Below the pieces are notes generated by a model, which worked only from the letters and a program-made list of their open reading frames with translations, ran no database searches and was not told the origin of the DNA. Shown in pieces: positions 43,297 through 51,205 of a DNA stretch of 64,000 nucleotides. Position numbers and translations under genes: made by a program. The stretch covers positions 1 through 64,000 of the forward strand of contig NZ_JAAMQM010000004.1 in assembly GCF_013523055.1 (NCBI RefSeq), read 5' to 3'. Source of the stretch: Pseudomonas capeferrum. Its GTDB lineage: Bacteria > Pseudomonadota > Gammaproteobacteria > Pseudomonadales > Pseudomonadaceae. Within the stretch, counting starts at the first letter, position 1. Every line of letters begins with the position of its first letter.

Positions 43297-43805
43297 TTTG
43301 GGCCTGATCCAGGCGCTCCGGAGAGGGGGAATCTCATCTGTATGCGAGGTAGCCAGGGCGTGCCGCCTTGCGGCCAGGCTCTCGTAAACCGAGCCACGAA
43401 GTGGCTCGGCCCTGCGGGCTTTGATCCTTCACGTCTTCGGCCGTTGGCCTGCGCGCTCCGCTTGCCTGCTCACTGGCTCTAAGCTATTTGCCCAGAACGT
43501 ATCCAGTTACTTCGGCGAAGAGGGAGTCCAGCCCTAGGAGGTATTTGTCCCCTGGCATCTTTAAAGGAGCCCTTCGGCCCATAGCCATAGCCGAAAAGAT
43601 GTCAGATTTATGGTTTGAACTTACAGGCTTGTACCGTTGCGAGCCATTCGATATCATCGATTTCGGCTCTCCGCCAAAGCTCTGGACGGCTTGAAAAAGA
43701 GATCGCTATACCCCGCTTCATTCCTGCTATCGCATTCCGGAATTCCCGGTTAATCGCTAGTGACAAAACGCCCAGCGCAGCGACATTACCCCGGAATTTT
43801 TGTGG
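43297..43805. other. Intergenic stretch with GC-rich repeats
   Basis: No well-supported gene. It holds small hairpins (GCCGCCTTGCGGC near 43360; GAGCCACGAAGTGGCTC near 43400) and the phrase GGCCTGCGCGCTCCGCTTGCC that resembles one near 42540. A short open stretch at 43488-43694 has no ribosome site or recognisable protein. Confidence 0.4.
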
Positions 43806-44441
43806 ATGACTGACTTCATCAAATCAGCTGCATTTGCAGCAAAAAAATCTCTCACTCTCAAGGGCATTAAAGTCCAGCACGGTGTTGCGCTGGAGATCGT
43901 TGCCGCGTTCCTGGGGTATAGAACATATGCTGCCCTGGTGATCGAGGAGGGTAACGCAAGCCTGAAGTACCATCTGTCTGATGCTGAGATTATCGTTCTG
44001 GATTACGAGGGCGGAGTGTCCCGGCTGATTGAGCTTGACTTGTTGCAAGCATTCATCGTGCAGGACTTCATCGATGCTATTGTCGCGTGTCGCGATGGAG
44101 TGTTTCCCGACCTTTCAGACTTTCTAAATGACTACTGCGATCGGCAGCTACAGGACGTGATCCTTTCCGATGCGGATGTCATCGGAATGGTAGAGCAAGC
44201 GACAGGTTCTGAACCTTTCTCAGTCGAACTGGATGGTGGCTGGAGGAGGCTCGATGAGCTCTGGACAGCCGTCAATACGTGGCAGCTTTCGTGCTACGGC
44301 ACTGTCGATGGGTTAGCTGACAGGCCTAGCGCTGACAATGACGGGGAAGCGGTAGACGTGCGTTGTCGGGGTTGGATGCATTTTGCCAAAGCAGGTCGAG
44401 CTGGACTGCTACTTGAGCGAAGTGGTGTTGAGGCACTGTAG
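43806..44441 (+). CDS. Accessory protein with an N-terminal motif common in plasmid and island proteins
   Basis: A 211-residue acidic protein. Residues ~8-45 (AAKKSLTLKGIKVQHGVALE then IVAAFLGYRTYAAL) fit the recurring motif of short helices ending in a G-[FY]-[RN]-x-[WY] turn that I have seen at the start of many plasmid and island proteins of unknown function. The remainder (VLDYEGGVSRLIELDLLQAF and so on) has no motif I know. The start is ATG 43806 (TTG 43800 is possible); the ribosome site is poor. It separates the 42.7-kb gene from its broken paralogue. Confidence 0.65.
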   Translation: MTDFIKSAAFAAKKSLTLKGIKVQHGVALEIVAAFLGYRTYAALVIEEGNASLKYHLSDAEIIVLDYEGGVSRLIELDLLQAFIVQDFIDAIVACRDGVFPDLSDFLNDYCDRQLQDVILSDADVIGMVEQATGSEPFSVELDGGWRRLDELWTAVNTWQLSCYGTVDGLADRPSADNDGEAVDVRCRGWMHFAKAGRAGLLLERSGVEAL

Positions 44442-44470
44442 CGCGCCGGACGCACCGGCCCAACGGGTAC

Positions 44471-44707
44471 GGCTTTGGGCCTAACTTTGTCGCTAGCGGA
44501 GTGTTTCAGGATCCTGCACCACAAGTGTCTTTTGAAGACGAGAGTCAGGCTATTTATGACATCTCAGTCATGCCTCACAAGGATGCAATCATGCTCAAAG
44601 TTGGGTAGGTCGCTTGGATCTTTACCGCAAATGAAGCAGAGTGGCTGGCCGACCAGCTATGGACTGCGGCGTTTTTGGCAGCAAAGAAATCGAGAGCCTT
44701 GAGCTGA
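44471..44707 (+). pseudogene. C-terminal remnant of a paralogue of the 42.7-kb gene
   Basis: Translation from 44471 gives GFGPNFVASGVFQDPAPQVS, then FEDESQAIYDISV, an in-frame TAG at ~44608, and VAWIFTANEAEWLADQLWTA. This aligns along its whole length with the last ~80 residues of the protein at 42727-43296 (GADFVASGTFHDPDP, AIYDFSIS, EAEWLAEQMW). The N-terminal two-thirds is gone and a stop interrupts the rest, so the copy is dead. Confidence 0.8.
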
Positions 44708-44787
44708 GCCTTGGACGGTGTGCCGAGAGTATGGATTTGCTTCTTTAGCAAGGTATGGAAGCCCGGAATCTGCATCCAAGTTGGAAA

Positions 44788-44810
44788 AGCCCTTGGTATC
44801 ATCAAGGGCT
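44788..44810 (-). terminator. Rho-independent terminator of the DoxX operon
   Basis: On the minus strand AGCCCTTG and CAAGGGCT form a perfect 8-bp stem with a 7-base loop, followed by TTTT, 12 bases after the doxX-type stop codon. Confidence 0.85.
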
Positions 44811-44821
44811 CCATCTGTGGG

Positions 44822-45223
44822 TCAAGCGTTGGTGGAGGGCTTCAGCGCAAACTTCCCATCGCCTAGCAGAGCGACAACCAAAGCCGAGACGGTCAGGTAG
44901 ATCGGGTATTCCCAACCACCGTTCGCGTTGGTGAAGCTCCAGCCGTTGCCGAAGTGAACGGTAGATGCAACGAACAGTTGAACGACGGCGATTGCTGCGA
45001 TCCACCGGCTGTACACGCCAGTGATCAGAAGGATGCCGCCAATCACCTCGAAGGCCATGACCGGGTAAGCCATAAAGCCGGGAAACCCGATGGAGTCGAA
45101 GAAGCCTGCTGTACCCGCTGGGGTGAATACGAAGACTTTGGTCAGGCCATGGGCAAGGAACATGATGCCCAGGGCGATGCGCATGAATGATGCGGCGTAA
45201 GGAGCGGTGCGAGTGTCGATCAT
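44822..45223 (-). CDS. DoxX family membrane protein
   Basis: A 133-residue four-helix membrane protein of the DoxX/CatD type: FMRIALGIMFLAHGLTKVFV, FPGFMAYPVMAFEVIGGILL and VYSRWIAAIAVVQLFVA are typical. DoxX relatives occur with quinone and thiol stress genes. It is last in a tight four-gene minus-strand operon, 16 bases after the hydrolase gene. Confidence 0.9.
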   Translation of the reverse strand: MIDTRTAPYAASFMRIALGIMFLAHGLTKVFVFTPAGTAGFFDSIGFPGFMAYPVMAFEVIGGILLITGVYSRWIAAIAVVQLFVASTVHFGNGWSFTNANGGWEYPIYLTVSALVVALLGDGKFALKPSTNA

Positions 45224-45239
45224 GGTCGTTTCCGATTTG

Positions 45240-45914
45240 TTAGATGTTGAGGTTCAAGGTTTTGCTGAGCCAAGCCGAGAAGTCGGCTAACTCGATGTCC
45301 ACGATCTGGTGAGCCATGTCGTAGAAATGCACTTCAAGTGGAACGCCAAGCTGCCCTAACCAGTCATTCCCCTCTTCGGCCCACGATATTGGCAGCACTC
45401 CATCCTTCAGCCCGTGGGCGATGAAAGCCGAGGTTGATTTGAGGCGATCACCAGAGGCGATTAGAGGTGCTATCTCTCGCAGCATTCTGCCGCTGAGGAG
45501 CGCGAATCCCTTCACCAGCTCTGGCTCTGTTACGCCCACGCTTGAGCTCATGATTCCGCCCTGGCTGAAGCCGGCGATCACCGTTGGTAGCTCGGGCAGT
45601 TCACCGATGAACTGGGTCAGCAATTGGCGGCTTTTCTCAGCTTGTTCTTCGCTGAAGGAGGGGCCCTGATTGGTGAATGTGACCTGATACCAGGCGAATT
45701 GCTCAGGGCCAATTTGCAGCGGGCCACGAGGGAGCAACAACTCCAGGCCTTTAGGCAATAACGATGCAATTGTTGCCAGGTTCTCTTCGTTTGAACCCAC
45801 GCCGTGAAGCAGCAGCAATCGCGCTTTCGGGTTTTCGGTGTTGCTTGCCTTCCGGTAGAGAAGGCCGGTTTTAGGGTCGCGCTCCAGGTTGGAGAAACTG
45901 GTGTGGTTCAACAT
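45240..45914 (-). CDS. Alpha/beta hydrolase of the carboxylesterase/phospholipase type (MhqD-like)
   Basis: A 224-residue cytoplasmic serine hydrolase. Nucleophile motif GFSQGGIMS near residue 107, LLLHGVGSNEENL near 34 (oxyanion loop), Asp in the HGLKDGVLP segment and a His in YDMAHQIV complete the triad. It belongs with predicted esterases such as B. subtilis MhqD from the quinone-responsive regulon. The stop of the dioxygenase gene and this ATG (45914) are separated by one base. The longer frame to 45950 overlaps that gene and is unlikely. Confidence 0.87.
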   Translation of the reverse strand: MLNHTSFSNLERDPKTGLLYRKASNTENPKARLLLLHGVGSNEENLATIASLLPKGLELLLPRGPLQIGPEQFAWYQVTFTNQGPSFSEEQAEKSRQLLTQFIGELPELPTVIAGFSQGGIMSSSVGVTEPELVKGFALLSGRMLREIAPLIASGDRLKSTSAFIAHGLKDGVLPISWAEEGNDWLGQLGVPLEVHFYDMAHQIVDIELADFSAWLSKTLNLNI

Positions 45915-45915
45915 G

Positions 45916-46740
45916 CTAAGCGTTACCTTCAGTGAATTTGGTTGCGTCACGGTGAGGCGAGTCGAATAGATAGCTGTCCATAGCGAGAACGCTGTAAGTC
46001 ACTCCGCCTTCCAGCACCCGAGTTTCGAAATCTTGGTCAGCCGCACCCAGCGCGATAAACAGTGGCAGGAAATGCTCGTCTGTCGGATGTGCACGTTTGG
46101 CCGAAGGCGCATGCGCCTCATAGCCCAGCAGGGCACTGGTGTCCCGTGCCTCAAGAGCTTGTTTCGTCCATGCAGCGAATTGCTTCACGTACTCTGCCTC
46201 CGCTGCTCCATGACCTCGGAACTCGTAAAGGTTGTGCGTGAGGCTGCCCGAACCGATCAGTAGCACATTCATCTCTCTCAGCGGCTTGAGCGCTTCCCCA
46301 AGCTTCCAGGCCGTTTGGGTATCCAGCGACGAGGGCATCGATACCTGAACTACCGGGATGTCGGCTTCAGGAGCCAAGTACATCAAAGGCACCCAGGCGC
46401 CGTGATCCAGACCTCGGTGATGATCGAGCTCGGACTTCCATCCGGAAGCTCTCAGTAGATCTACGACCTGTTTGGCCAGCGCCGGTGAACCTGGTGCCGG
46501 GTACTGCAAGCGATACAAGGCCTCCGGGAAGCCCCCAAAGTCGTGGATGGTCTTTGGGGCGGTGCTCGCAGTGACCCTGACTTCGCCGCGTGTCATCCAG
46601 TGCGGAGACAAGATGACGATGGCGTCGGGCCTCGGAAGCTCTCGGCTGAGCTCGGCCAGCCTCTTACCAGCGAGGCCGGGCTCAATCGCGAACATGGGAG
46701 CACCATGAGACACAAATAGCGTTGGAAATGGCGTGCTCAT
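45916..46740 (-). CDS. Extradiol ring-cleavage dioxygenase, class III (LigB/DODA type)
   Basis: A 274-residue non-haem iron or zinc enzyme of the 4,5-DOPA dioxygenase/YgiD type. Metal-site residues lie in FVSHGAPM (His), VILSPHW (His) and DHGAWVPLMYL (His); the late PTDEHFLPLF segment supplies the catalytic His. GGAGAC eight bases before ATG 46740 fixes the start. It is second in the operon; ring-cleaving dioxygenases also accompany hydrolase and DoxX genes in quinone-detoxification regulons. Confidence 0.88.
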   Translation of the reverse strand: MSTPFPTLFVSHGAPMFAIEPGLAGKRLAELSRELPRPDAIVILSPHWMTRGEVRVTASTAPKTIHDFGGFPEALYRLQYPAPGSPALAKQVVDLLRASGWKSELDHHRGLDHGAWVPLMYLAPEADIPVVQVSMPSSLDTQTAWKLGEALKPLREMNVLLIGSGSLTHNLYEFRGHGAAEAEYVKQFAAWTKQALEARDTSALLGYEAHAPSAKRAHPTDEHFLPLFIALGAADQDFETRVLEGGVTYSVLAMDSYLFDSPHRDATKFTEGNA

Positions 46741-46758
46741 GGCCAAGTCTCCTTGGGA

Positions 46759-47388
46759 TTACTTCGACAGCCAGGTAGGGGCAATGGAGGTGCCCATGCC
46801 TGCGCCGTAGCCGAGGTAGATGTTCAAGCCTGCGAGTGGCTCCAGATAGCGAGCGTTAACCAGGCCGCCTGCATCAACTACGTTCCAGCCAAGGCTGCGC
46901 GCCAATGCAGTTGCGGTTTGCTTGGCACGCTCGTCATTGGCGGCGACGAAAACGGTACCTGTTTGCTCGCTGCTGAACTGTGGGCCGTCAGCCAGCACCT
47001 GGGCGAACAGGGTGTTGAACGCTTTGACAACGAGAGCCTGCGGTACAGCTTTCGCAATCTCTTCAGCAGCGCTGGTGGAGTGTCCGACAGTGAGCGACAT
47101 GTAGTCCGCGCTCAGCGGGTTGGTGATATCGATGATGATCTTGCCGCTGAGGTTACCCAGGCTCTGCAAAGCCCCAGCCGCATCGTCGTAAGCGGTGGCG
47201 ACAATGATGATTTCGCTATCGCCAAGTGCTTCAGGGGCGGCATAAGCAGTGACGTTGCTGTACTGCTCGGCAAGTACCTTGGCCTTGTTCAAATCGCGAC
47301 CGGTGAGGCGTACCTGGTGCCCTGCAGCATTCAGTTGTTTGGCAAAACCTGAGCCCATGTTGCCGGTACCGATAAGGGTAATTTTCAT
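46759..47388 (-). CDS. NADP-binding oxidoreductase (F420-dependent-reductase-like)
   Basis: A 209-residue Rossmann-fold protein: MKITLIGTGNMGSGFAKQL supplies the dinucleotide-binding glycines, TGRDLNKAK the 2'-phosphate-binding Arg typical of NADP enzymes, then VVKAFNTLFAQVL. The family is annotated as NADPH:F420 reductase-like, but Pseudomonas lacks classical F420 chemistry, so the real substrate is probably a quinone or other small molecule. ATG 47388 follows AGAGG. It is first in the minus-strand operon and divergent from a LysR gene 114 bases away. Confidence 0.87.
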   Translation of the reverse strand: MKITLIGTGNMGSGFAKQLNAAGHQVRLTGRDLNKAKVLAEQYSNVTAYAAPEALGDSEIIIVATAYDDAAGALQSLGNLSGKIIIDITNPLSADYMSLTVGHSTSAAEEIAKAVPQALVVKAFNTLFAQVLADGPQFSSEQTGTVFVAANDERAKQTATALARSLGWNVVDAGGLVNARYLEPLAGLNIYLGYGAGMGTSIAPTWLSK

Positions 47389-47502
47389 AGCGACCTCTGT
47401 GGGTGATTTGAAATTGCGTTGTGATGGGCTCATTGTCTTTGATTGATTTTGTGAGATAAATGCGCTCAACTGAGACTTATTGTTCCGCTTAGTGAGATTG
47501 TT

Positions 47503-48399
47503 ATGGATCGTGCCTTGGAGATGGAGGTGTTCTGCTCCGTCGTGGACAGGGGAAGCTTCGTCGGCGCGGCTGAGCCGCTGGGCATTTCAAAGGCAGCAGT
47601 TTCGCGGTATGTGAGCGGGCTGGAGGAGCGGTTGGGTGTACGGCTGCTTCACCGCACAACCAGGAGCCTCTCCCTGACCGAGGAAGGCCGCCAGTTCTAT
47701 GAGCAGGCGAGGGATGTCCTGACGATGATGGCGGAGGCTGAGTCAGCCGTTTCCTCTGCAGGCCCAGAGGCAAGTGGCGTAATTCGAATCAATGCTCCGC
47801 TGAGTTTTGGCGTGTTGCACCTGGCTCCAGTCTGGGGTGATTTCATGCGTGCCTACCCCAAAGTTGAGCTCGACATTTCCCTGAATGACCGAATCGTCGA
47901 CCTCGTCGAAGAAGGGTTCGATATCGCTGTGAGGATTGCGAGGATGGAGAGCTCAACGCTGGTAGGGCGCCGGCTCGCAAGCACTCGTATGCGTCTGTGT
48001 GCTTCGCCTGCATACCTGGAGAGCCACCCTCCAATTCGCGAACTGGCAGATATCGCAAACCACGGGGTGATCGCTTACAGCAACTATGCCAGCGGCAGCG
48101 AATGGTTTTTCGAGGGGCCCAGGGGGCAGGAAGGTGTGCGTACCCGCTCGGTGGTGCGGTGTAACAACGGAGACACCTGCCGGGCGATAACCCTGTCCGG
48201 TGAAGGGATCTCACTGCAACCAAGCTTTATGGTCGCTGAGGACATTCGCGGAGGGAATCTGGTGGAGATATTGCCCGAGTACCGTTCGGTAGAACTGGGC
48301 ATCTATGCGGTCTACCCGACTCGCAAGCACCTGCCTCAGAAGGTGCGTGTGCTGATCAACTTTCTGGTGGAGCGGTTTGCCAACCCATCTTGGAATTGA
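47503..48399 (+). CDS. LysR-family regulator, divergent from the quinone-type operon
   Basis: A 298-residue LysR regulator with an N-terminal winged HTH (FCSVVDRGSFVGAAEPLGIS then KAAVSRYVSGLEERLG) and a type 2 periplasmic-binding effector domain (IRINAPLSFGVLHLAPVWGDF). It is closest in style to the CrgA/DmlR group, which commonly control a divergent reductase or hydrolase operon. The 114-base gap to the oxidoreductase gene should hold the shared operator. Confidence 0.88.
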   Translation: MDRALEMEVFCSVVDRGSFVGAAEPLGISKAAVSRYVSGLEERLGVRLLHRTTRSLSLTEEGRQFYEQARDVLTMMAEAESAVSSAGPEASGVIRINAPLSFGVLHLAPVWGDFMRAYPKVELDISLNDRIVDLVEEGFDIAVRIARMESSTLVGRRLASTRMRLCASPAYLESHPPIRELADIANHGVIAYSNYASGSEWFFEGPRGQEGVRTRSVVRCNNGDTCRAITLSGEGISLQPSFMVAEDIRGGNLVEILPEYRSVELGIYAVYPTRKHLPQKVRVLINFLVERFANPSWN

Positions 48400-48459
48400 G
48401 TTGGCCGTGCGGGTTGTCGCCTTGGAGCTTTTACAACTGGTATAGCTATTGCCTTAAGG

Positions 48460-49362
48460 TCACAGGGGCCAGTCGATCTCGCTACCAATCAGTGTTCGAC
48501 ATAACTCAATAATACTGTCCCGATTGACGGTTGGATCATCTACGCTCCAAGCCAGACCTAGTCCGATATGTCGCTCCAGGCCCTCAACTTCGCGCAGCTC
48601 AAAGTTTTGCCCGGGAATGGATTTAACCCATTCTGGAACGAACCCCACCCCAATCCCAGCCGTTATCATTGCCAGCATCGCTTGAGTGTCATTGCAGCTA
48701 TAAACAACTTGTTGGTTCAGATCGTAATTCTTGAACTCTTCGGGAAAGTTGTCATCTGTCTGAGATTTATATGCCCTAGAGAACGCGATTATTTTCTGCT
48801 TTCGCAAATCGTCAGGTGTGACGATGCTCTTGCTGCTCAAAGGGTTTTCGCGTGCGATCGCTAGCAGATATTTTTCGCGATGGATTGACTGCCAGCGAAG
48901 AGAGCCGATGTTTTCAACGGGACGAATGAAACCGAGATTGATGTTGCCGCGCTCAATTTCCCTCACGATACCGACTGTGTTCCCGTTATGAATATGGATC
49001 CGAGCCTCAGGGAAGCGTTGATTGATTCTTGAGACGAAATTGGGGAGCACACCGAACGTCGCGGGGTAAATGGTACCGATAGTGATCTGATGGAGGTCTT
49101 TACCCGCGACCGCCTGGGTAGCAAGGCACGTGCGGTCGATGTCCCGAAGGATGTCGATACACCGTGAATTGAAGATCATCCCGGCCTCTGTGAGCTGCAC
49201 ACGACGGGTTGACCGTATCAGTAGCGGAACGCCGAGCTGCCTCTCAAGCGCTTGAATCTGAGCCGTCACCGCAGGTTGGGCGATCTGCAGTCGGGCAGCG
49301 GCACGGCCAAAATGCAGTTCTTCTGCAACGACTACGAATGTCTTGATCTGACGTAGATCCAT
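48460..49362 (-). CDS. LysR-family regulator, divergent from the TauD-type oxygenase
   Basis: A 300-residue LysR regulator of the CbbR/BenM-like shape: HTH in LHFGRAAARLQIAQPAVTAQ, then a long effector-binding domain. It starts at ATG 49362 and faces away from the oxygenase gene at 49611 across a 248-base gap, so it is the obvious candidate regulator of that gene. It ends 60 bases from the previous, convergent LysR gene. Confidence 0.87.
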   Translation of the reverse strand: MDLRQIKTFVVVAEELHFGRAAARLQIAQPAVTAQIQALERQLGVPLLIRSTRRVQLTEAGMIFNSRCIDILRDIDRTCLATQAVAGKDLHQITIGTIYPATFGVLPNFVSRINQRFPEARIHIHNGNTVGIVREIERGNINLGFIRPVENIGSLRWQSIHREKYLLAIARENPLSSKSIVTPDDLRKQKIIAFSRAYKSQTDDNFPEEFKNYDLNQQVVYSCNDTQAMLAMITAGIGVGFVPEWVKSIPGQNFELREVEGLERHIGLGLAWSVDDPTVNRDSIIELCRTLIGSEIDWPL

Positions 49363-49610
49363 CGGATGCTCCCGTTTAGCTGTCTTGATTTATAGGGGTG
49401 AGCCATGGATGTCAAATGGATTGATCAGAATAATGGATGAGTAGGCGCCGCCTATCTCTCCCCGCTTTAGCACAAAGGCTTGCGTTGGGGACAACTGACC
49501 GATTGATAAGCCAAGGTTATTAATGCTCGCTGATTATTATTGGAGATCAAGTAGAATGCAGCTGTAGGTTAGGCACAGATCGTAACCTTCAGCTGGTGAG
49601 GAATAAGAAC

Positions 49611-50483
49611 ATGCTGACCAAAAACAAGATCACGGCGGTCTCGAATGGCAGTGACGTCTGCGCGGACATCGTAGGCTTTGATTTCAACGACTACGATGCT
49701 CAGGATGTGGCCGAAGTACGAAAAATCTGGCTCCAGTACGGTGTTGTGCGTTTCCGCGATATCGACATCACCGACGAGCAGCACATCAAGTTCTCTCATC
49801 ACTTCGGGGAAGCTGTTATTCACCCGAAACAGCTGCAAGAGGGCGCTCATCCAACGCAAAAAGAAATTTTGGTGATTGCTAACACTACTAAAGACGGTAA
49901 GCCATCGGGTGCTTTGGGTAACAGCGAAGCGACTTGGCACACTGATACTTGGTTCTACGAGCGTCCACCAGCTGGAGCACTGCTGCGCTCCATTGCACTT
50001 CCGCCCACTGGCGGTGACACCTATTGGGTATCGATGTACCAGGCTTACGAGACCTTGCCGTCCTATTTGCTGGACGCAGTCAAAGGCAGGCAGATCTTCT
50101 TCCAGAGCGTTTATGACGCGGCGGGAGGTCTGCGACTGAACAAGCAGGTGCCTAAGTCCGATGACATCCGTGAGTGGCCAGGGATCGTGCATCCGCTCGT
50201 TCGGGTACATGGTGATAGTGGTCGACAAGCTCTGTATCTGGGTGCAAAGGGTGTACGTGAGCAGGATTCCTGGATCGTAGGTCTGCCTATGGATGAAAGC
50301 AACGATCTCGTGGCTCAACTGTGGGAGCACACGCTGAAAGGAGAGATATTCGTTCAGCAGTGGCGTCTTGGCGATATGGTTATGTGGGATAACCGCTGCA
50401 CCATGCACCGTCGCGACTCTTTTAGTCCTGAGCACATCCGTATTATGCATCGCACTACTACTGCAGGCGAGCGCCCAGTGTAA
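49611..50483 (+). CDS. TauD/TfdA-type Fe(II)/2-oxoglutarate dioxygenase
   Basis: A 290-residue oxygenase. The iron-binding facial triad is His110 and Asp112 in WHTDTWF and His266 in CTMHRRDSF; Arg281 in the following MHRTTTAGERP would bind 2-oxoglutarate. Family members hydroxylate and release groups from taurine, chlorophenoxyacetates, carnitine precursors and many other acids, so the substrate is open. ATG 49611 follows GAGG; the longer GTG frame from 49596 is unnecessary. A hairpin follows the gene, so it is a single-gene unit. Confidence 0.9.
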   Translation: MLTKNKITAVSNGSDVCADIVGFDFNDYDAQDVAEVRKIWLQYGVVRFRDIDITDEQHIKFSHHFGEAVIHPKQLQEGAHPTQKEILVIANTTKDGKPSGALGNSEATWHTDTWFYERPPAGALLRSIALPPTGGDTYWVSMYQAYETLPSYLLDAVKGRQIFFQSVYDAAGGLRLNKQVPKSDDIREWPGIVHPLVRVHGDSGRQALYLGAKGVREQDSWIVGLPMDESNDLVAQLWEHTLKGEIFVQQWRLGDMVMWDNRCTMHRRDSFSPEHIRIMHRTTTAGERPV

Positions 50484-50525
50484 CTGATAAAGCAACCCTC
50501 AAGGAAACGCCTTGAAGGTGAGTGA

Positions 50526-50554
50526 ATTGGCTAGCCAGTATTTGGCTAGCCAAT
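50526..50554 (+). terminator. Terminator after the TauD-type gene
   Basis: ATTGGCTAGCCA and TGGCTAGCCAAT form a perfect 12-bp stem with a 5-base loop, 43 bases after the stop. Each arm is itself palindromic. No T-run. Confidence 0.7.
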
Positions 50555-51205
50555 CATCGATGCCAAAAAAATAAGTCGGCAATATCGCTTCGTACTGTTA
50601 AGCAAGACAAAATACCCATCTCGAATACTCCATTCAGTGACAGATCGCCTAAACCATGCGGCTGCTGTTGCTCGCCAGAGACGTCTGCGCTCCTGGTAGA
50701 TGTCATTTCCTCTCGCTCTACATCTCATCCCAAATTTTAATTGCCCTGTACCGGTGTTCGACTTGTGCTAATTCAGTGCATAGTACGAATTCATACATCA
50801 TGCGTTAGGGCAAACCCTTAGATGTCTCTCCACGAGAATGGCTGTGAGTCGCCAGATGTCGGCTGAGAGTAACAGTCCTACTCACCACGACGGCGCACGG
50901 TGCGTCGAAAAAGTGCGCAGTGATACGGTTGTCTACGTTAGCTGATCTCATGGTATAGCTTTAAAACATTATGTCATGTGCGCTAGTAATAGCCTGGCTC
51001 AAGTTAACGCCCTAGATTCCAGTAAATAAAGGAGCTGTCCGTTTGCTGGCATTGTTCTTGCTCCGGTGTTGTGTGCGGATCAGAGTATTAATAGGGAAAT
51101 TAAAATCCACGATGGATTGATGGGTGATTGCGTTCGTGCATTAAGTGAATCATATAAATAAAGCCAATTAACAATAAGTAATATTTATAGGTATGGAGTG
51201 GCAGT
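50555..51205. other. Long AT-rich intergenic region before the porin gene
   Basis: No gene is supported in these 650 bases. The right half contains the porin gene's sigma-54 promoter (listed separately) and, at 51170-51177, AACAATAA, which fits the A-rich AAYAAYAA motif used by Hfq/Crc to block translation of catabolic genes in Pseudomonas. It lies 36 bases before the GTG start. Confidence 0.45.
51046..51062 (+). promoter_or_regulatory. Sigma-54 promoter upstream of the OprD-family porin
   Basis: CTGGCATTGTTCTTGCT fits the -24/-12 consensus, with GG and GC separated by exactly ten bases. It is 144 bases from the porin start codon. No enhancer-binding activator gene is in the window. Confidence 0.65.

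Noticed and set aside
43488..43694. A 68-codon plus-strand frame in the accessory block
   Set aside because: No ribosome site at the start, no recognised protein, and no overlap or coupling with neighbours.
50526..50554. GGCTAGCC duplicated next to the TauD-type gene as a possible integration att site
   Set aside because: Each copy is self-palindromic and together they form a single hairpin after a stop codon; a terminator explains it better, and no integrase is near.
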